64,000 nucleotides of DNA from CAYUVH01 sp964448135 (GCA_964448135.1 CAYUVH010000067.1:8205-72204), one strand, 5' to 3'. Counted from the stretch's first letter, positions 47,801-55,160 are shown. Translations and numbers: made by a program. Notes: generated by a model from the letters alone, not told the origin.

Positions 47801-47873
47801 AGCCGGTCACGCCCGATCGCCACCGACTTTCCCTGGGCCCCTTTCCTTGCGTCGGCAATCGGCTCGCCCTCAC
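44859..47873 (-). CDS. Reg_prop / Y_Y_Y / HisKA_3 sensor histidine kinase
   Basis: 1004 residues, GTG start with an AGGA site, signal helix GFIWLGWMICVAWNSVSA. The periplasmic part has two seven-blade-type propellers built from Reg_prop repeats (GYLWIATANGLARFDG, GGLWVATRNGGLNHW, GTVWVGTARGLCRFRDG) to about residue 640, then a Y_Y_Y beta domain (FRYQLEGLDRRWSEP ... YPKVPPGDYRFRV), one transmembrane helix near 765-785, HisKA_3 with H806 in GDLHDDIGSSL, and a HATPase domain (VRDDGVGFDAG; GLGNLRARAEKMGG). In Bacteroidota such architecture senses oligosaccharides in the periplasm. It stands between a FAD oxidoreductase and the cognate regulator. Confidence 0.95.
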   Translation of the reverse strand: MRASRLPTQGKGPRESRWRSGVTGFIWLGWMICVAWNSVSAEAPRDAAEWVVDTWQTDAGLPHNSVATVLQGRDGYLWIATANGLARFDGVRFTAYRTGEYPRMKSNRLTCLLQDARGYFWIGTQDAGLMNFREGQFSSLSTADGLASDTILCLGEDSDAGVWAGTASGLSRWAGGRLSTFFKTDGLPDDRVDAVSQPRGSPVVFATSRGLCRFSGQRLWAPAGSDKVAQLGGLSCVLRDRGGRIWVGGAAGLFEVLDGETNAVAIPGSVPGVACLVEGTEGGIWLGTTNGTVARVVGAGEKAQVETIWRFPSGVTSVAEDSEGNLWAGTASDGLSRLKRRQLQLLRIPEVSHAGFAPRLFETPSGERWLLAGDLNLYRCHENLLVPEEHLPLPADTVVETVCAAADGGWWVGTLGGGLVRCREGSVTRFGERNGLSDNSFEALCPEADGGLWVATRNGGLNHWKDGKVTRFNTPWGFSGNFASTLAKDHQNNLWIGTTGDGLFRLKDGRFSAYTETNGLPSPDVRSLRTDVDGTVWVGTARGLCRFRDGRLMAYTARHGMVEEPILQLRADGEGHLWAGSSGGIYRLRKDSLRACAEGETSFVDAVPYGKEDGLPGLQCLADGFCTPGPGAGGVWFLTTKGLVVGERRDLHWNPLPPAVIIEQALLDNEVVAGGGSLRAPPGKDNLQFQFTALSLTAPGKILFRYQLEGLDRRWSEPTTARNARYPKVPPGDYRFRVTACNNDGVWSETGASLGVIMQPFWWATLWFRLAAVLAVLAALGGLYRLRRARRRELEKLRVRIAGDLHDDIGSSLWSIALLSRLLARHGQLGAQEKQDAEEINRIAVQTSNSIRDIIWVINPAFDTAHDLVLRAKDFAGVILRGVECRVELDGIESSHKLPLAFRQDLFLVCKEALTNIARHAQAKNVELRLEERGPLWRLNVRDDGVGFDAGKQATGNGLGNLRARAEKMGGRIEIQSQPGKGTLLVLEVPNPGLLRLSRERKVK

Positions 47874-47882
47874 AATCTTTTC

Positions 47883-50624
47883 CTATGGCAGCCGGGTTAC
47901 GCGCAGCCGCAAATAACCGGTCGCCGCTGCGCCGGTCGCGGTCGCCAGCCGCACCGTAGTCAGCCAGCTGGCCCCCTGGTCCACCACGCTCACCGTTTCC
48001 ACATACGCGGGACCGGAATTCCAATTCACCAGATCGTTCGATTGCTCCACCACGACACTGACATCCGTCGCGGTTTTGGACTGCGTATAACTCATGGTGA
48101 ACCGCCCGTTCACCACCGTCGGGTGAAAAGGATTTACATTCACGCTCAACGGCGGCAATCCCATGGCATATTCCATCAGGTTCACGACCCGGTCCTGGTC
48201 GGGATCGGCGAGGTCCCCGCTGATCGCCGGATTGGTGAGTTGCGGTGCGCTGAAATTCGCGAGCCGCCATGCGTCAATCGGCCGGTCATGAATGACGATC
48301 GTCGCGTTGCTCAAGCTGGTAAGATTATACCCCGCTGAAGGCAGCAGCGTGAATAACACCGCCCGGTCTCCCTGGGGTATGTCATTGGGAATCGGCATGA
48401 CCACGAGGTTGGTGGCAATGCTGCCCGCCGCCAGATTTATGTTGGTTGGCAAAAGCACGTAGTCCACTCCGCCTGTCGCCGTCCCGCTGATGTTCAGCGA
48501 AACCGTCAATGAAGAAAGATTCGTATCCCCGCGCACAATGCTGACGCGTCCGGGCGTCGGCCCAAATTCACCGGCCGCAGGATCGCTCGCCACAATCTCC
48601 ACCTGCGGCAGCGGCCCCTGGGCGGCGCCGCCAATCGGCAGAAATCGCACGCCGTCCGCGATCACGTAGCCCGTGGTATTGTCGTTACGAATCATCACGT
48701 AGCCGCCGCTGCCGGCATTGAAATTCGTCGTGATCAACCTGTACCAGCCCCCGCTGCTGCTTTGCTGGTTCACCAGCACGCGATTCGTTCCGGCGGCGTG
48801 CACAATGTCGTAAGGAGTGTTGGTCGCCCGATTCGGGTCCGCCACCCACCACGCATACACTTCATAGGTCCCATTCGTGGCAAGCGTCGGCGTGTAGCGC
48901 ACCCACTTGGTTCCTTTCCCGGCATTGCCGTCGTGCCAATAATCCGCGTTCCATCCGCCCGCATTCGCTCCTGCCGTCCAGCCGGTCGTGTTCGCCGTCC
49001 CCGGCCCACCTTGATCGAGAATATATCCGTTCGTCTGCGCCGACGCCGCCGACCAGCTCAGCACCTGTCCGTCCGCGCGCAGTTGCGCCGACAGCTTCGC
49101 ATAATTCAACTTCGCCACCGGTACGTTGTCATCGATGGCAAAACTCGCGGCCGTGCCCGCGCTCTGACCCAGGATCATCAACACCGGCTCCATGCGAATG
49201 GACGCGAACGCCACGTGGCTCGCCGACAGCGCGAACACACAGAAAACATTCTGACATTGGTTGCTGGAAGGAATGATCGAGCGATAACTGATTCCATAAG
49301 GATACGGCACCGTCCCAAACAAACTCCCCTCCTGTCGTGTCAAGCCGCTCACCGCCAGTCGTTGGAGCGGATGACAATCCGTTCCATACGCCGCCAGCCC
49401 CACCGGATCCGCCGCGAACCGCCGCCCGTCCGTGTCCTGCTGAATCATCACGTAATCGCTCACCATCCGGCGGGCTTCCCGCACATACATCTGGTGCGGC
49501 CAGCCGCCGGTGTCCACGAACTCATCCTTCGCCAACTGCCACGATTGCATCTGCGTCCGGATGTTCAACGGCACATTCGTGCTCGTGGCCAGAAAAGTCA
49601 GCAGTCCGCGGATAAAGTCCTCGTGCGCCTGGCGGATGACCTCGCGCCCCGCAAACGTGTTCGTCGGATACGTGAAATTATATCCTACATAATCGGTCGA
49701 AAGTTCCCCGTTCGCGTTGATGTCTGTCTTGCCGTTCGGCACCAGGTTGGTCTGCACATTGATGATCTGATCCAGTTGCACTCCTCCATCCGCCGCCACG
49801 CGCGCCGCGATGTAGCGCCGCACCAATTCATACTGCGACTCCGAATAACCCGTCGGCGCCGCAATCGCAATCTGGTTGGTCGGATTGCGCGTCAGGCAGA
49901 GCCGGTAATTGTACACCTGCACCTTCGCATCCCCCTGCCCTACCGTGCCCGCGCCGCCCGCCTGCACCAAAGGCAGCAGCCCGCTGTTGGTGTTTCCCGC
50001 GACCAAATAAGGATCGTAATTATAACTCCCGCCCGGCGATTTGATTCCCGCCGCGTTTTCCGCATAGGCATTCGTCCCTTCGCGCCCTACCGTGAATGTC
50101 ACCCCGGCCATCGCCATCAAATCGCCTTCGTACGTCGTATCAATATATTCGCGCGCCTTGTAAATGCTCCCGTCGCTCATCTGAACGGCGGTGATGACCT
50201 GCCCGGTCTTGGTGACTGAAATCAAATGCTGGTTCGTGTAAACCGTCACCCCCGCTTGCGCCGCCATTTGCCAGAAAACATTCTCCGCCACGCGCGGCTC
50301 GAAATAATACTTCTTCGTTCCCAGCCCATACGCCTGCCCCACGCGCAGATAAAACTCCCCCGCCAGCCCGCCGATATACCCTGATCCCAGGGAGCCGATG
50401 TCTGTCACGCCCAAGCCGCCCGAAGTCATTCCTCCCAGGTGATTGTTGACCGTGATCAGCGTGACGGACTTCCCGAGCCGCGCCGCCGCCACCGCCGCGG
50501 TCACGCCCCCGGAAGTGCCGCCATAAACACAAACGTCGCTTTCAATGGTCGCCGAACCCGCGGAAAACACGGACGCCAGCAGGCAGCCGACCGCGAGCGT
50601 GGGATGAATTCGCAAGAACTTCAC
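47883..50624 (-). CDS. Exported FAD-dependent oxidoreductase with golvesin-like and Calx-beta domains
   Basis: 913 residues, signal peptide (LAVGCLLASVFSAGSA). The FAD-binding part (~28-520) has the Rossmann motif DVCVYGGTSGGVTAAVAAAR, HLGGMTSGGLGVTD, YIDTTYEGDLMAMAGV and MEPVLMILGQSAGTAA, as in the FAD_oxidored family. It continues with a golvesin-like carbohydrate-binding domain (~550-670; DQGGPGTANTTGW, GGYVMIRNDN), a Calx-beta domain (~680-775) and a C-terminal region with DPDQDRVVNLMEYAMG and EQSNDLVNW, ending YLRLRVTRLP. The substrate is unknown; a secreted sugar or lignin-like oxidoreductase is plausible. Its stop is only 9 bases before the kinase start, so all four genes to 42926 may form one operon. 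Confidence 0.9.
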   Translation of the reverse strand: MKFLRIHPTLAVGCLLASVFSAGSATIESDVCVYGGTSGGVTAAVAAARLGKSVTLITVNNHLGGMTSGGLGVTDIGSLGSGYIGGLAGEFYLRVGQAYGLGTKKYYFEPRVAENVFWQMAAQAGVTVYTNQHLISVTKTGQVITAVQMSDGSIYKAREYIDTTYEGDLMAMAGVTFTVGREGTNAYAENAAGIKSPGGSYNYDPYLVAGNTNSGLLPLVQAGGAGTVGQGDAKVQVYNYRLCLTRNPTNQIAIAAPTGYSESQYELVRRYIAARVAADGGVQLDQIINVQTNLVPNGKTDINANGELSTDYVGYNFTYPTNTFAGREVIRQAHEDFIRGLLTFLATSTNVPLNIRTQMQSWQLAKDEFVDTGGWPHQMYVREARRMVSDYVMIQQDTDGRRFAADPVGLAAYGTDCHPLQRLAVSGLTRQEGSLFGTVPYPYGISYRSIIPSSNQCQNVFCVFALSASHVAFASIRMEPVLMILGQSAGTAASFAIDDNVPVAKLNYAKLSAQLRADGQVLSWSAASAQTNGYILDQGGPGTANTTGWTAGANAGGWNADYWHDGNAGKGTKWVRYTPTLATNGTYEVYAWWVADPNRATNTPYDIVHAAGTNRVLVNQQSSSGGWYRLITTNFNAGSGGYVMIRNDNTTGYVIADGVRFLPIGGAAQGPLPQVEIVASDPAAGEFGPTPGRVSIVRGDTNLSSLTVSLNISGTATGGVDYVLLPTNINLAAGSIATNLVVMPIPNDIPQGDRAVLFTLLPSAGYNLTSLSNATIVIHDRPIDAWRLANFSAPQLTNPAISGDLADPDQDRVVNLMEYAMGLPPLSVNVNPFHPTVVNGRFTMSYTQSKTATDVSVVVEQSNDLVNWNSGPAYVETVSVVDQGASWLTTVRLATATGAAATGYLRLRVTRLP

Positions 50625-50711
50625 GCGTAGCAGCCGCCATCATAGCATGATCGCAGCCGGTCCGCCACTCCGCTGTATTCAGCCGAAGGCGACGCGCACC
50701 CCTCCTGGAAC

Positions 50712-50739
50712 GGAGCGCGGCTGTCCCCAGCCGCAGCGC
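50712..50739. repeat. Short copy of the GAGCGCGGCT/AGCCGCAGCGC repeat core
   Basis: GGAGCGCGGCT, a 6-base centre and AGCCGCAGCGC make an imperfect hairpin that matches the core of the longer repeats at 52025-52125 and 54912-55012. Only the hairpin core is shared. It lies in the 233-base gap between the DedA-rhodanese and FAD oxidoreductase genes, where nothing else was recognised. Confidence 0.5.
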
Positions 50740-50857
50740 ATACCAACGCACTTCCGACAATCGAATCAATTGGTTCGCGATTTGCGATTCGCTCCCGCCG
50801 CCGCATTTCACGTTTGCTCCATGAACTCGCCCCGGTTCTGGCGCCCGCGACGGACAT

Positions 50858-51826
50858 TCACGCCCCTGACGTGATCGTATCGGTCGTGCGGGCGCCCGGT
50901 TTGTCTGCCGCAGTGCCCAATTCCCGCCACGCATCCAGGCCGCCGAGCAAAGGCCGGATTCGCGTGAATCCTTTGCGCCGCAACTCCAGCGCAAACCGCG
51001 CGCTGGAAGCTTCGTTTGGGCAGGAGCAGTAAACCACTATGTCCCGGTCCTTCGGGAATTCGTGCAGCCGACGCCCCAGGTCGTCCAGGCTCATGTGAAT
51101 CGCCCCCTGGATCATCGCCGGATCTTCCGTCACCGCGGCCGCGGAGCGCAAATCCAGGATCACGGGCGGGTTGCCGTTGCTCACCAATTCCCGCAACTCC
51201 GTGACCGTGATGCGCGCCATGCGCAGCTCATGCAAAAGCCGTTGCCGCCGCCAGAACTTGGCCGCGACGAACAACACCACCACGATCGCCAGCAGCGCCA
51301 GCGCGCTCCCGCTGATCCGGCTCACCGCGGCGGCAATCTGATCGATCTGGTGACTAAAGAAAAACCCTATGCCCAGCAGGCTAATTCCATAGATGAGCGA
51401 ACCGGCGGCCTCAACGAGCAGAAACTGCCAGAGGGGAATTTTCGACATTCCGGCCAGCGGCGGCGCGACCGTGGCCATGCCCGGCACGAACCTCGCCACC
51501 AACAACCCGCGCAGGCCGTACTTCGTGAAGACGTTCTGCGTGCGCCGCACGCACGAATCGGGTTCCAGCGAAATGCGACAAAGCCACCGCAACACCTGGC
51601 TCCCGCGCAAGCGCCCGATGTAAAACCAAGTGGTATCCGCCGCCAGGCAGGCGAGCACCGTGACCAGCACCCCCTCGTGAAAACTGAACTTCCCCCCCGC
51701 TGAAAGCGCCCCCGCCGCGAGCAGCCAGGGGAACGCCGGAATCGGCAGCCCCATCTGCTCGACCAAAATCACGAGGAAAAGCACGACTTGCCCGTGATCA
51801 ATCAGGAAGCGGGTTGTCTCATTCAT
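50858..51826 (-). CDS. DedA-family membrane protein fused to a rhodanese domain
   Basis: 322 residues from the ATG at 51826 (MNETTRFLIDHGQ); an ATG at 51868 adds 14 residues of no evident value. Residues ~1-200 are a DedA/VTT domain with GLPIPAFPWLLAAGAL, FYIGRLRGSQVLRW, and the conserved ARFVPGMATVAPPLAGM region, a family linked to lipid-carrier flipping and membrane homeostasis. Residues ~210-310 form a rhodanese domain with C267 and C269 in VVYCSCPNEASSARF, and RPLLGGLDAWRELG. Such fusions are known in bacteria. Which Cys carries persulfide is uncertain. No operon partner is obvious. Confidence 0.93.
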   Translation of the reverse strand: MNETTRFLIDHGQVVLFLVILVEQMGLPIPAFPWLLAAGALSAGGKFSFHEGVLVTVLACLAADTTWFYIGRLRGSQVLRWLCRISLEPDSCVRRTQNVFTKYGLRGLLVARFVPGMATVAPPLAGMSKIPLWQFLLVEAAGSLIYGISLLGIGFFFSHQIDQIAAAVSRISGSALALLAIVVVLFVAAKFWRRQRLLHELRMARITVTELRELVSNGNPPVILDLRSAAAVTEDPAMIQGAIHMSLDDLGRRLHEFPKDRDIVVYCSCPNEASSARFALELRRKGFTRIRPLLGGLDAWRELGTAADKPGARTTDTITSGA

Positions 51827-51893
51827 AGGGAATACCGCGACGAACTGCCAGGCCGGGATCGCACCCACGATCTCCCCCCGGAATTATGGAATC

Positions 51894-51980
51894 TTACACG
51901 ATGTTAAGTTGAACTTCAATATTGCCGCGTGTGGCTTTGGCGTAAGGGCAGACTTGGTGCGCGCCTTCCTTTAGCCGGCG
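51894..51980 (-). pseudogene. ohr: C-terminal remnant of an Ohr/OsmC organic hydroperoxide resistance gene
   Basis: The minus strand encodes RRLKEGAHQVCPYAKATRG followed by NIEVQLNIV and a TAA stop. This is the well-conserved C-terminus of Ohr, including the second peroxidatic-site Cys in VCPY. The first ~110 codons, with the first Cys, are absent: upstream the sequence passes into a dispersed repeat (52025-52125). The remnant therefore cannot encode a working enzyme. A frame continuing into the repeat from an ATG at 52088 is an artefact of the junction. Confidence 0.75.
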
Positions 51981-52024
51981 CTCCTGACGCGGCGGTATCC
52001 CTGGACCGGCTCGGCACAACTCCC

Positions 52025-52125
52025 GGAGCGCGGCTCTGTGAGCCGCAGCGCGTTCAAAAGCATGGGAATTTGCGGACAGCGAATGCATTCATCGTCAAAT
52101 ACAAACGCTTCGTGTGCAAAGCCCC
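52025..52125. repeat. 101-base dispersed repeat, copy A
   Basis: Starts with the hairpin GGAGCGCGGCT / AGCCGCAGCGCG and ends GTGTGCAAAGCCCC. By hand alignment it matches 54912-55012 without gaps at roughly three quarters of positions. It adjoins the ohr remnant and precedes the SPFH gene end. With the remnant it fills the 340-base gap 51827-52166. Dispersed non-coding repeats of this kind are known from Verrucomicrobiota; I infer many more copies elsewhere. Confidence 0.65.
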
Positions 52126-52166
52126 TGGTCCACCCGCCACTCCGCCGCCGGCTTTCAGCCAATCCC

Positions 52167-53192
52167 CTATTTCGGCGTCCTGACCGCGGGATAAAACGGC
52201 GACGCCAGAATGGAATCCTCCGTCACAATCACCGTCGGAATCACTCCGCCCTTGGTCAAATCCCCATATAGCTCCGCCATCTTGAGCTTCATCGTCGCCT
52301 CCACCCCGATCTGATCGATCGAAGTCTTCAGCGCACCCGCCAGCGCCGAACTCTCCGCCACCACCGACGAAGCCCGCCGCTTCGCCGCTTCAACTTTCAT
52401 CGTCGCGTTGATGCCCGCCTGGCTGACATCCACCTTGGCTTGGTTGGCTTTGTTTTCCTTTTCCTGTTCCTTGGCGCGAATCTCCGCGTCCAGGTCCGTC
52501 AATTGCCGCCGCGCCTGGTCGATCACATTGCCGTCCGGGTATTTGAAATTGCCCATGAACAACAAGTCGGTCACCTCGAAGCCAAACCGCTTCATGTACG
52601 GCCGCGCCCAACCCAGCAGCTCCTGTTTCATCACATCCGGCCGTGTGCGAATCTTCTCCGCGTCCATCGTCGCCGCAATCTCGTTCAGATGCTGGTTGAT
52701 CGCCTTTCCCGAAAACCGCAGGGCTTCATAAACCCGCCGGTCCTTGTTCGCCAGTGTCCGGTAATCGTGCTCCAATTCCCCGAAATGCAGGAAGAAGGTC
52801 CACGGATCCGTCACCTGCCCGTACAACTTGTACTCCGCCGTCATCACCACGCCCTCGTTGGAATTCCAACGCAGCGTCTCGTCATACTGCGTCGTGGAAC
52901 CGCTTCCCGCCCCGGTAAACTCGTAATCCATGATCGTGCCCAGCACCGAGAACAGTTTCTGATTCGGGCCCCACGTCGCATGGAACCCCATGCTCAACAA
53001 CGGATTGTCCTGCGGATTCACCGGCCGCCCCGAGGAGACGTTGTAGAAAAACGCCTTTTCGCCCTGCCGCACATACGTGCAGCTCGTGAAGCTGCACACT
53101 GAAATCAGGCACAGCCCGATGATGACCGTCGCCAGCGTGCTCCTCACCGGAATTCGCCGCGTCGGTGGAATAATGGCTCGATAATTGTTCAT
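52167..53192 (-). CDS. SPFH/band-7-like lipoprotein B
   Basis: 341 residues. A hydrophobic signal (STLATVIIGLCLISVCSFTSC) ends in a lipobox-like FTSC at C38. The following YVRQGEKAFFYNVSSGR and the mid-region KAINQHLNEIAATMDAEKIRTR resemble the SPFH (stomatin/prohibitin/HflK) domain, and ~230-300 is a charged helical region (RAKEQEKENKANQAKVD) typical of the coiled-coil part. SPFH proteins form large membrane-bound rings. A lipid anchor would place this one on the outer side of the inner membrane or on the outer membrane, an unusual location. It follows the second SPFH gene by two bases. Confidence 0.75.
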   Translation of the reverse strand: MNNYRAIIPPTRRIPVRSTLATVIIGLCLISVCSFTSCTYVRQGEKAFFYNVSSGRPVNPQDNPLLSMGFHATWGPNQKLFSVLGTIMDYEFTGAGSGSTTQYDETLRWNSNEGVVMTAEYKLYGQVTDPWTFFLHFGELEHDYRTLANKDRRVYEALRFSGKAINQHLNEIAATMDAEKIRTRPDVMKQELLGWARPYMKRFGFEVTDLLFMGNFKYPDGNVIDQARRQLTDLDAEIRAKEQEKENKANQAKVDVSQAGINATMKVEAAKRRASSVVAESSALAGALKTSIDQIGVEATMKLKMAELYGDLTKGGVIPTVIVTEDSILASPFYPAVRTPK

Positions 53193-53194
53193 GA

Positions 53195-54193
53195 TTATTT
53201 CCTCCCGCCGGCCGTCGCCGGCTCAATCATCCCCGGCGCGAGATACGCCATGCTCTTCGGCACCACCAGCACCTTCGTCTGCCCTTCGCCCAGGTTCCTG
53301 ATCATCGTCAACATCTGCTCGAGCTGGACATAGTTCGTCTCGCCCACCAGCCCGATGAACATCTGCCGCCGCTGCTGCTGCGCTTCCGCCAGGATGCGGA
53401 TCTCCTCCTGGCTCCCGAAGTTCTGTTTCTCCTGGCTCTGCGTCAGGCCGCTTTGCTCGATTTGCGTGATCTCGGACATCAACGGCATCAGCTTCGCGCT
53501 GCGCATTTGCAAAGTGCGGTTCGCGTATTCCGTCGTCACGATGTTGTTCATCCGCTGCTTCTGGTCGGCGGGAATCCGGATCTCCGAGGAGACCCCCGCC
53601 GAGTTGAATACCAGCCCATACTTGTTGAAGCGCTCGTTCATGCGTTTCACCAGCAGCTCGTTCATTTCCTTCTTGTTGCGCATGAGTTCAATCACCTGTT
53701 TGTTGAGCGCATACTGCGCCAGCGGCTCGCGCACAAACTGCCGCAATTTCTCTCCCGCCCACCTCCCCAGCATGTCGTGCTCGCCGTTGTAGCCCTGCAG
53801 CTGATGGTCGTTGATGAACTGCAGCAGATGCTCCGCCAGGTTCGGCATCTCCTTGTCCAGGTAAAGCTGGAGGTTCACGTCGAAGGTCATGTGCCCGCCC
53901 AGGCAATCCACCTCGATCCCCTCGTCATGCGGCGATTCATAGCTCGCCAGTTGCGAGAACTCATACTCCTGCAAGCCCAGCGGAAAACTAAACACCCGCA
54001 CGCCCGGATTCGCGCTGATGCCAAACGGCAGGCGCCGCGCCCAGTAAATCTCCGCCGACGCCATCGCGTTCGTCGTCGAACGCGCCCCCAGCGTCTTCAC
54101 CAGCAACGCCAGTTTGTTCTGCGGCACCTGCTCGCCGCATCCGGTCAACAGAACGGCCGAAGCCAAAACCATTGATAGAGTGAATGCCTTCAT
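53195..54193 (-). CDS. SPFH/prohibitin-like lipoprotein A
   Basis: 332 residues beginning MKAFTLSMVLASAVLLTGC, a clear lipobox (LTGC, C19 followed by Gly). The opening VPQNKLALLVKTLG and the middle LYLDKEMPNLAEHLLQFIND, LRQFVREPLAQYALNKQVIEL and KYGLVFNSAGVSSEIRIPADQ follow the SPFH pattern, ending in a Gln/Glu-rich helix (TQSQEKQNFGSQEEIRILAEAQQQ in part). It probably assembles with the neighbouring lipoprotein, as HflK does with HflC, but here tethered by lipid rather than a helix. An AAGGAG ribosome-binding site precedes the start. Confidence 0.78.
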   Translation of the reverse strand: MKAFTLSMVLASAVLLTGCGEQVPQNKLALLVKTLGARSTTNAMASAEIYWARRLPFGISANPGVRVFSFPLGLQEYEFSQLASYESPHDEGIEVDCLGGHMTFDVNLQLYLDKEMPNLAEHLLQFINDHQLQGYNGEHDMLGRWAGEKLRQFVREPLAQYALNKQVIELMRNKKEMNELLVKRMNERFNKYGLVFNSAGVSSEIRIPADQKQRMNNIVTTEYANRTLQMRSAKLMPLMSEITQIEQSGLTQSQEKQNFGSQEEIRILAEAQQQRRQMFIGLVGETNYVQLEQMLTMIRNLGEGQTKVLVVPKSMAYLAPGMIEPATAGGRK

Positions 54194-54227
54194 AAAGGAG
54201 TCTCCTTTCAGTTTGTCCGGCCGCGGC

Positions 54228-54821
54228 CTACTTCCACCGCACGCGGCTCAAAATCCACACGCCCAATGCGATCGCCAAAATAATCCCCGCCACACCCGGC
54301 AGCCAGCCCCACTCCATTGCCGACATCAGTGACACCACGCACACCGGCAGCACCGCCGCCAGCAGAAAACCAAACACCACAAAAGTGATGGCCGCCCGAT
54401 GAATCCAAAAACCCCACACGCACACGTAGCCCGACTTGCGCCGCAGCGACTCCACCGTCCGCCACAGAAACGACTCCGTCACCATGTCCGTGAATTCCCG
54501 CACCAGCCGTTTCCGGCCGGCAGCGTCTCCGTTCAGCCCGTATGCGGCGGGGTTCTCCTGCACCAGCTTCGACAGGGTGGCTTCAAAAATCTGCATGGCG
54601 GCCTCCACCGCCACCCTCCGCTCCGCCCCACCCAGTTGCCCGATCTCCACCAGGAACCGCTCCTCCTCGGGCTTCAAGTTCATTCCCCCGGCCACGACGC
54701 CCGCGGGCTGCTCCAACCGAATTGAAACCACCGGTTTCATATCGTCCACTTCCACGCAAGCTTCCGCTACTTCCAGCGCGAGCCTTTGCTCCTCTCGCCG
54801 ACCATGCCGCCGCCTGCCCAT
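54228..54821 (-). CDS. Small membrane protein leading the SPFH lipoprotein operon
   Basis: 197 residues from the ATG at 54821 (MGRRRHGRREEQRL), which has a GGAAGG site seven bases upstream. A frame opening at 54950 would borrow its first ~20 codons from the dispersed repeat and is rejected. The first ~130 residues are soluble and charged (KPEEERFLVEIGQLGGAERR; FEATLSKLVQENPAAYGL), then two transmembrane helices (about 140-165 and 172-192) and a short basic end. I recognise no family. Position and spacing (34 bases) suggest that it works with the two SPFH proteins. Confidence 0.68.
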   Translation of the reverse strand: MGRRRHGRREEQRLALEVAEACVEVDDMKPVVSIRLEQPAGVVAGGMNLKPEEERFLVEIGQLGGAERRVAVEAAMQIFEATLSKLVQENPAAYGLNGDAAGRKRLVREFTDMVTESFLWRTVESLRRKSGYVCVWGFWIHRAAITFVVFGFLLAAVLPVCVVSLMSAMEWGWLPGVAGIILAIALGVWILSRVRWK

Positions 54822-54911
54822 GCCCCACCTTCCCGCACCCCCGCCCAAAACGGTAATCAAATGATGCCCCCAAACCGTTAAATTTTCGTAAAGACCGCGG
54901 ATCGTCGTCCC

Positions 54912-55012
54912 TGAGCGCGGCTTTATAAGCCGCAGCACGTTCAAACGCATGGGGACTCACGCTTGGCGAAGGCATTCATGATCAAATCCGAAGACTTCCT
55001 GTGCAAAGCCCC
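54912..55012. repeat. 101-base dispersed repeat, copy B
   Basis: Gapless match to 52025-52125: hairpin GAGCGCGGCT / AGCCGCAGC, then CGTTCAAA, GCATGGG, GCATTCAT, ATCAAAT and TGTGCAAAGCCCC in the same order. It sits in the 339-base divergent gap between the SPFH operon and the GH172 gene. Directly after it comes a GGTGAGGGG element (55009-55039). The remainder to 55160 shows no recognisable feature apart from promoter space for the GH172 gene. Confidence 0.65.
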
Positions 55013-55039
55013 CTTTGGGGAAGGATTGGGGTGAGGGGA
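55009..55039. repeat. GGGGTGAGGGG element
   Basis: The string CCCCCTTTGGGG followed by AAGGATTGGGGTGAGGGG repeats the layout of 62976-63010 (CTCCCCTTGGGAGAGGG then GGGGTGAGGGGG) and the GGTGAGGGG arm at 4222-4244. The C-run and first G-run can pair. Similar strings are widespread intergenic repeats in many bacteria. Here the element directly abuts copy B of the 101-base repeat. Confidence 0.5.
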
Positions 55040-55160
55040 ATTCTGCTTCCGACTCCAGCCGTCCAGGCGAGGCTGTCTCCTCCTCAGCGGCACGGCACAT
55101 ACGCGCCACTCGCCATGCCTCCGTCCCTGCCCATTGCCATCCACACCTGATTCTGTTCCA

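Noticed and set aside
48762..50219. Plus-strand frame of ~485 codons
   Set aside because: Antisense to the FAD oxidoreductase, whose Rossmann and FAD motifs are clear; the shadow is Arg/His-rich and motif-free.
54822..54950. N-terminal extension of the small membrane protein to 54950
   Set aside because: Its first codons are the reverse reading of the dispersed repeat at 54912-55012, while a good ribosome-binding site precedes the ATG at 54821.
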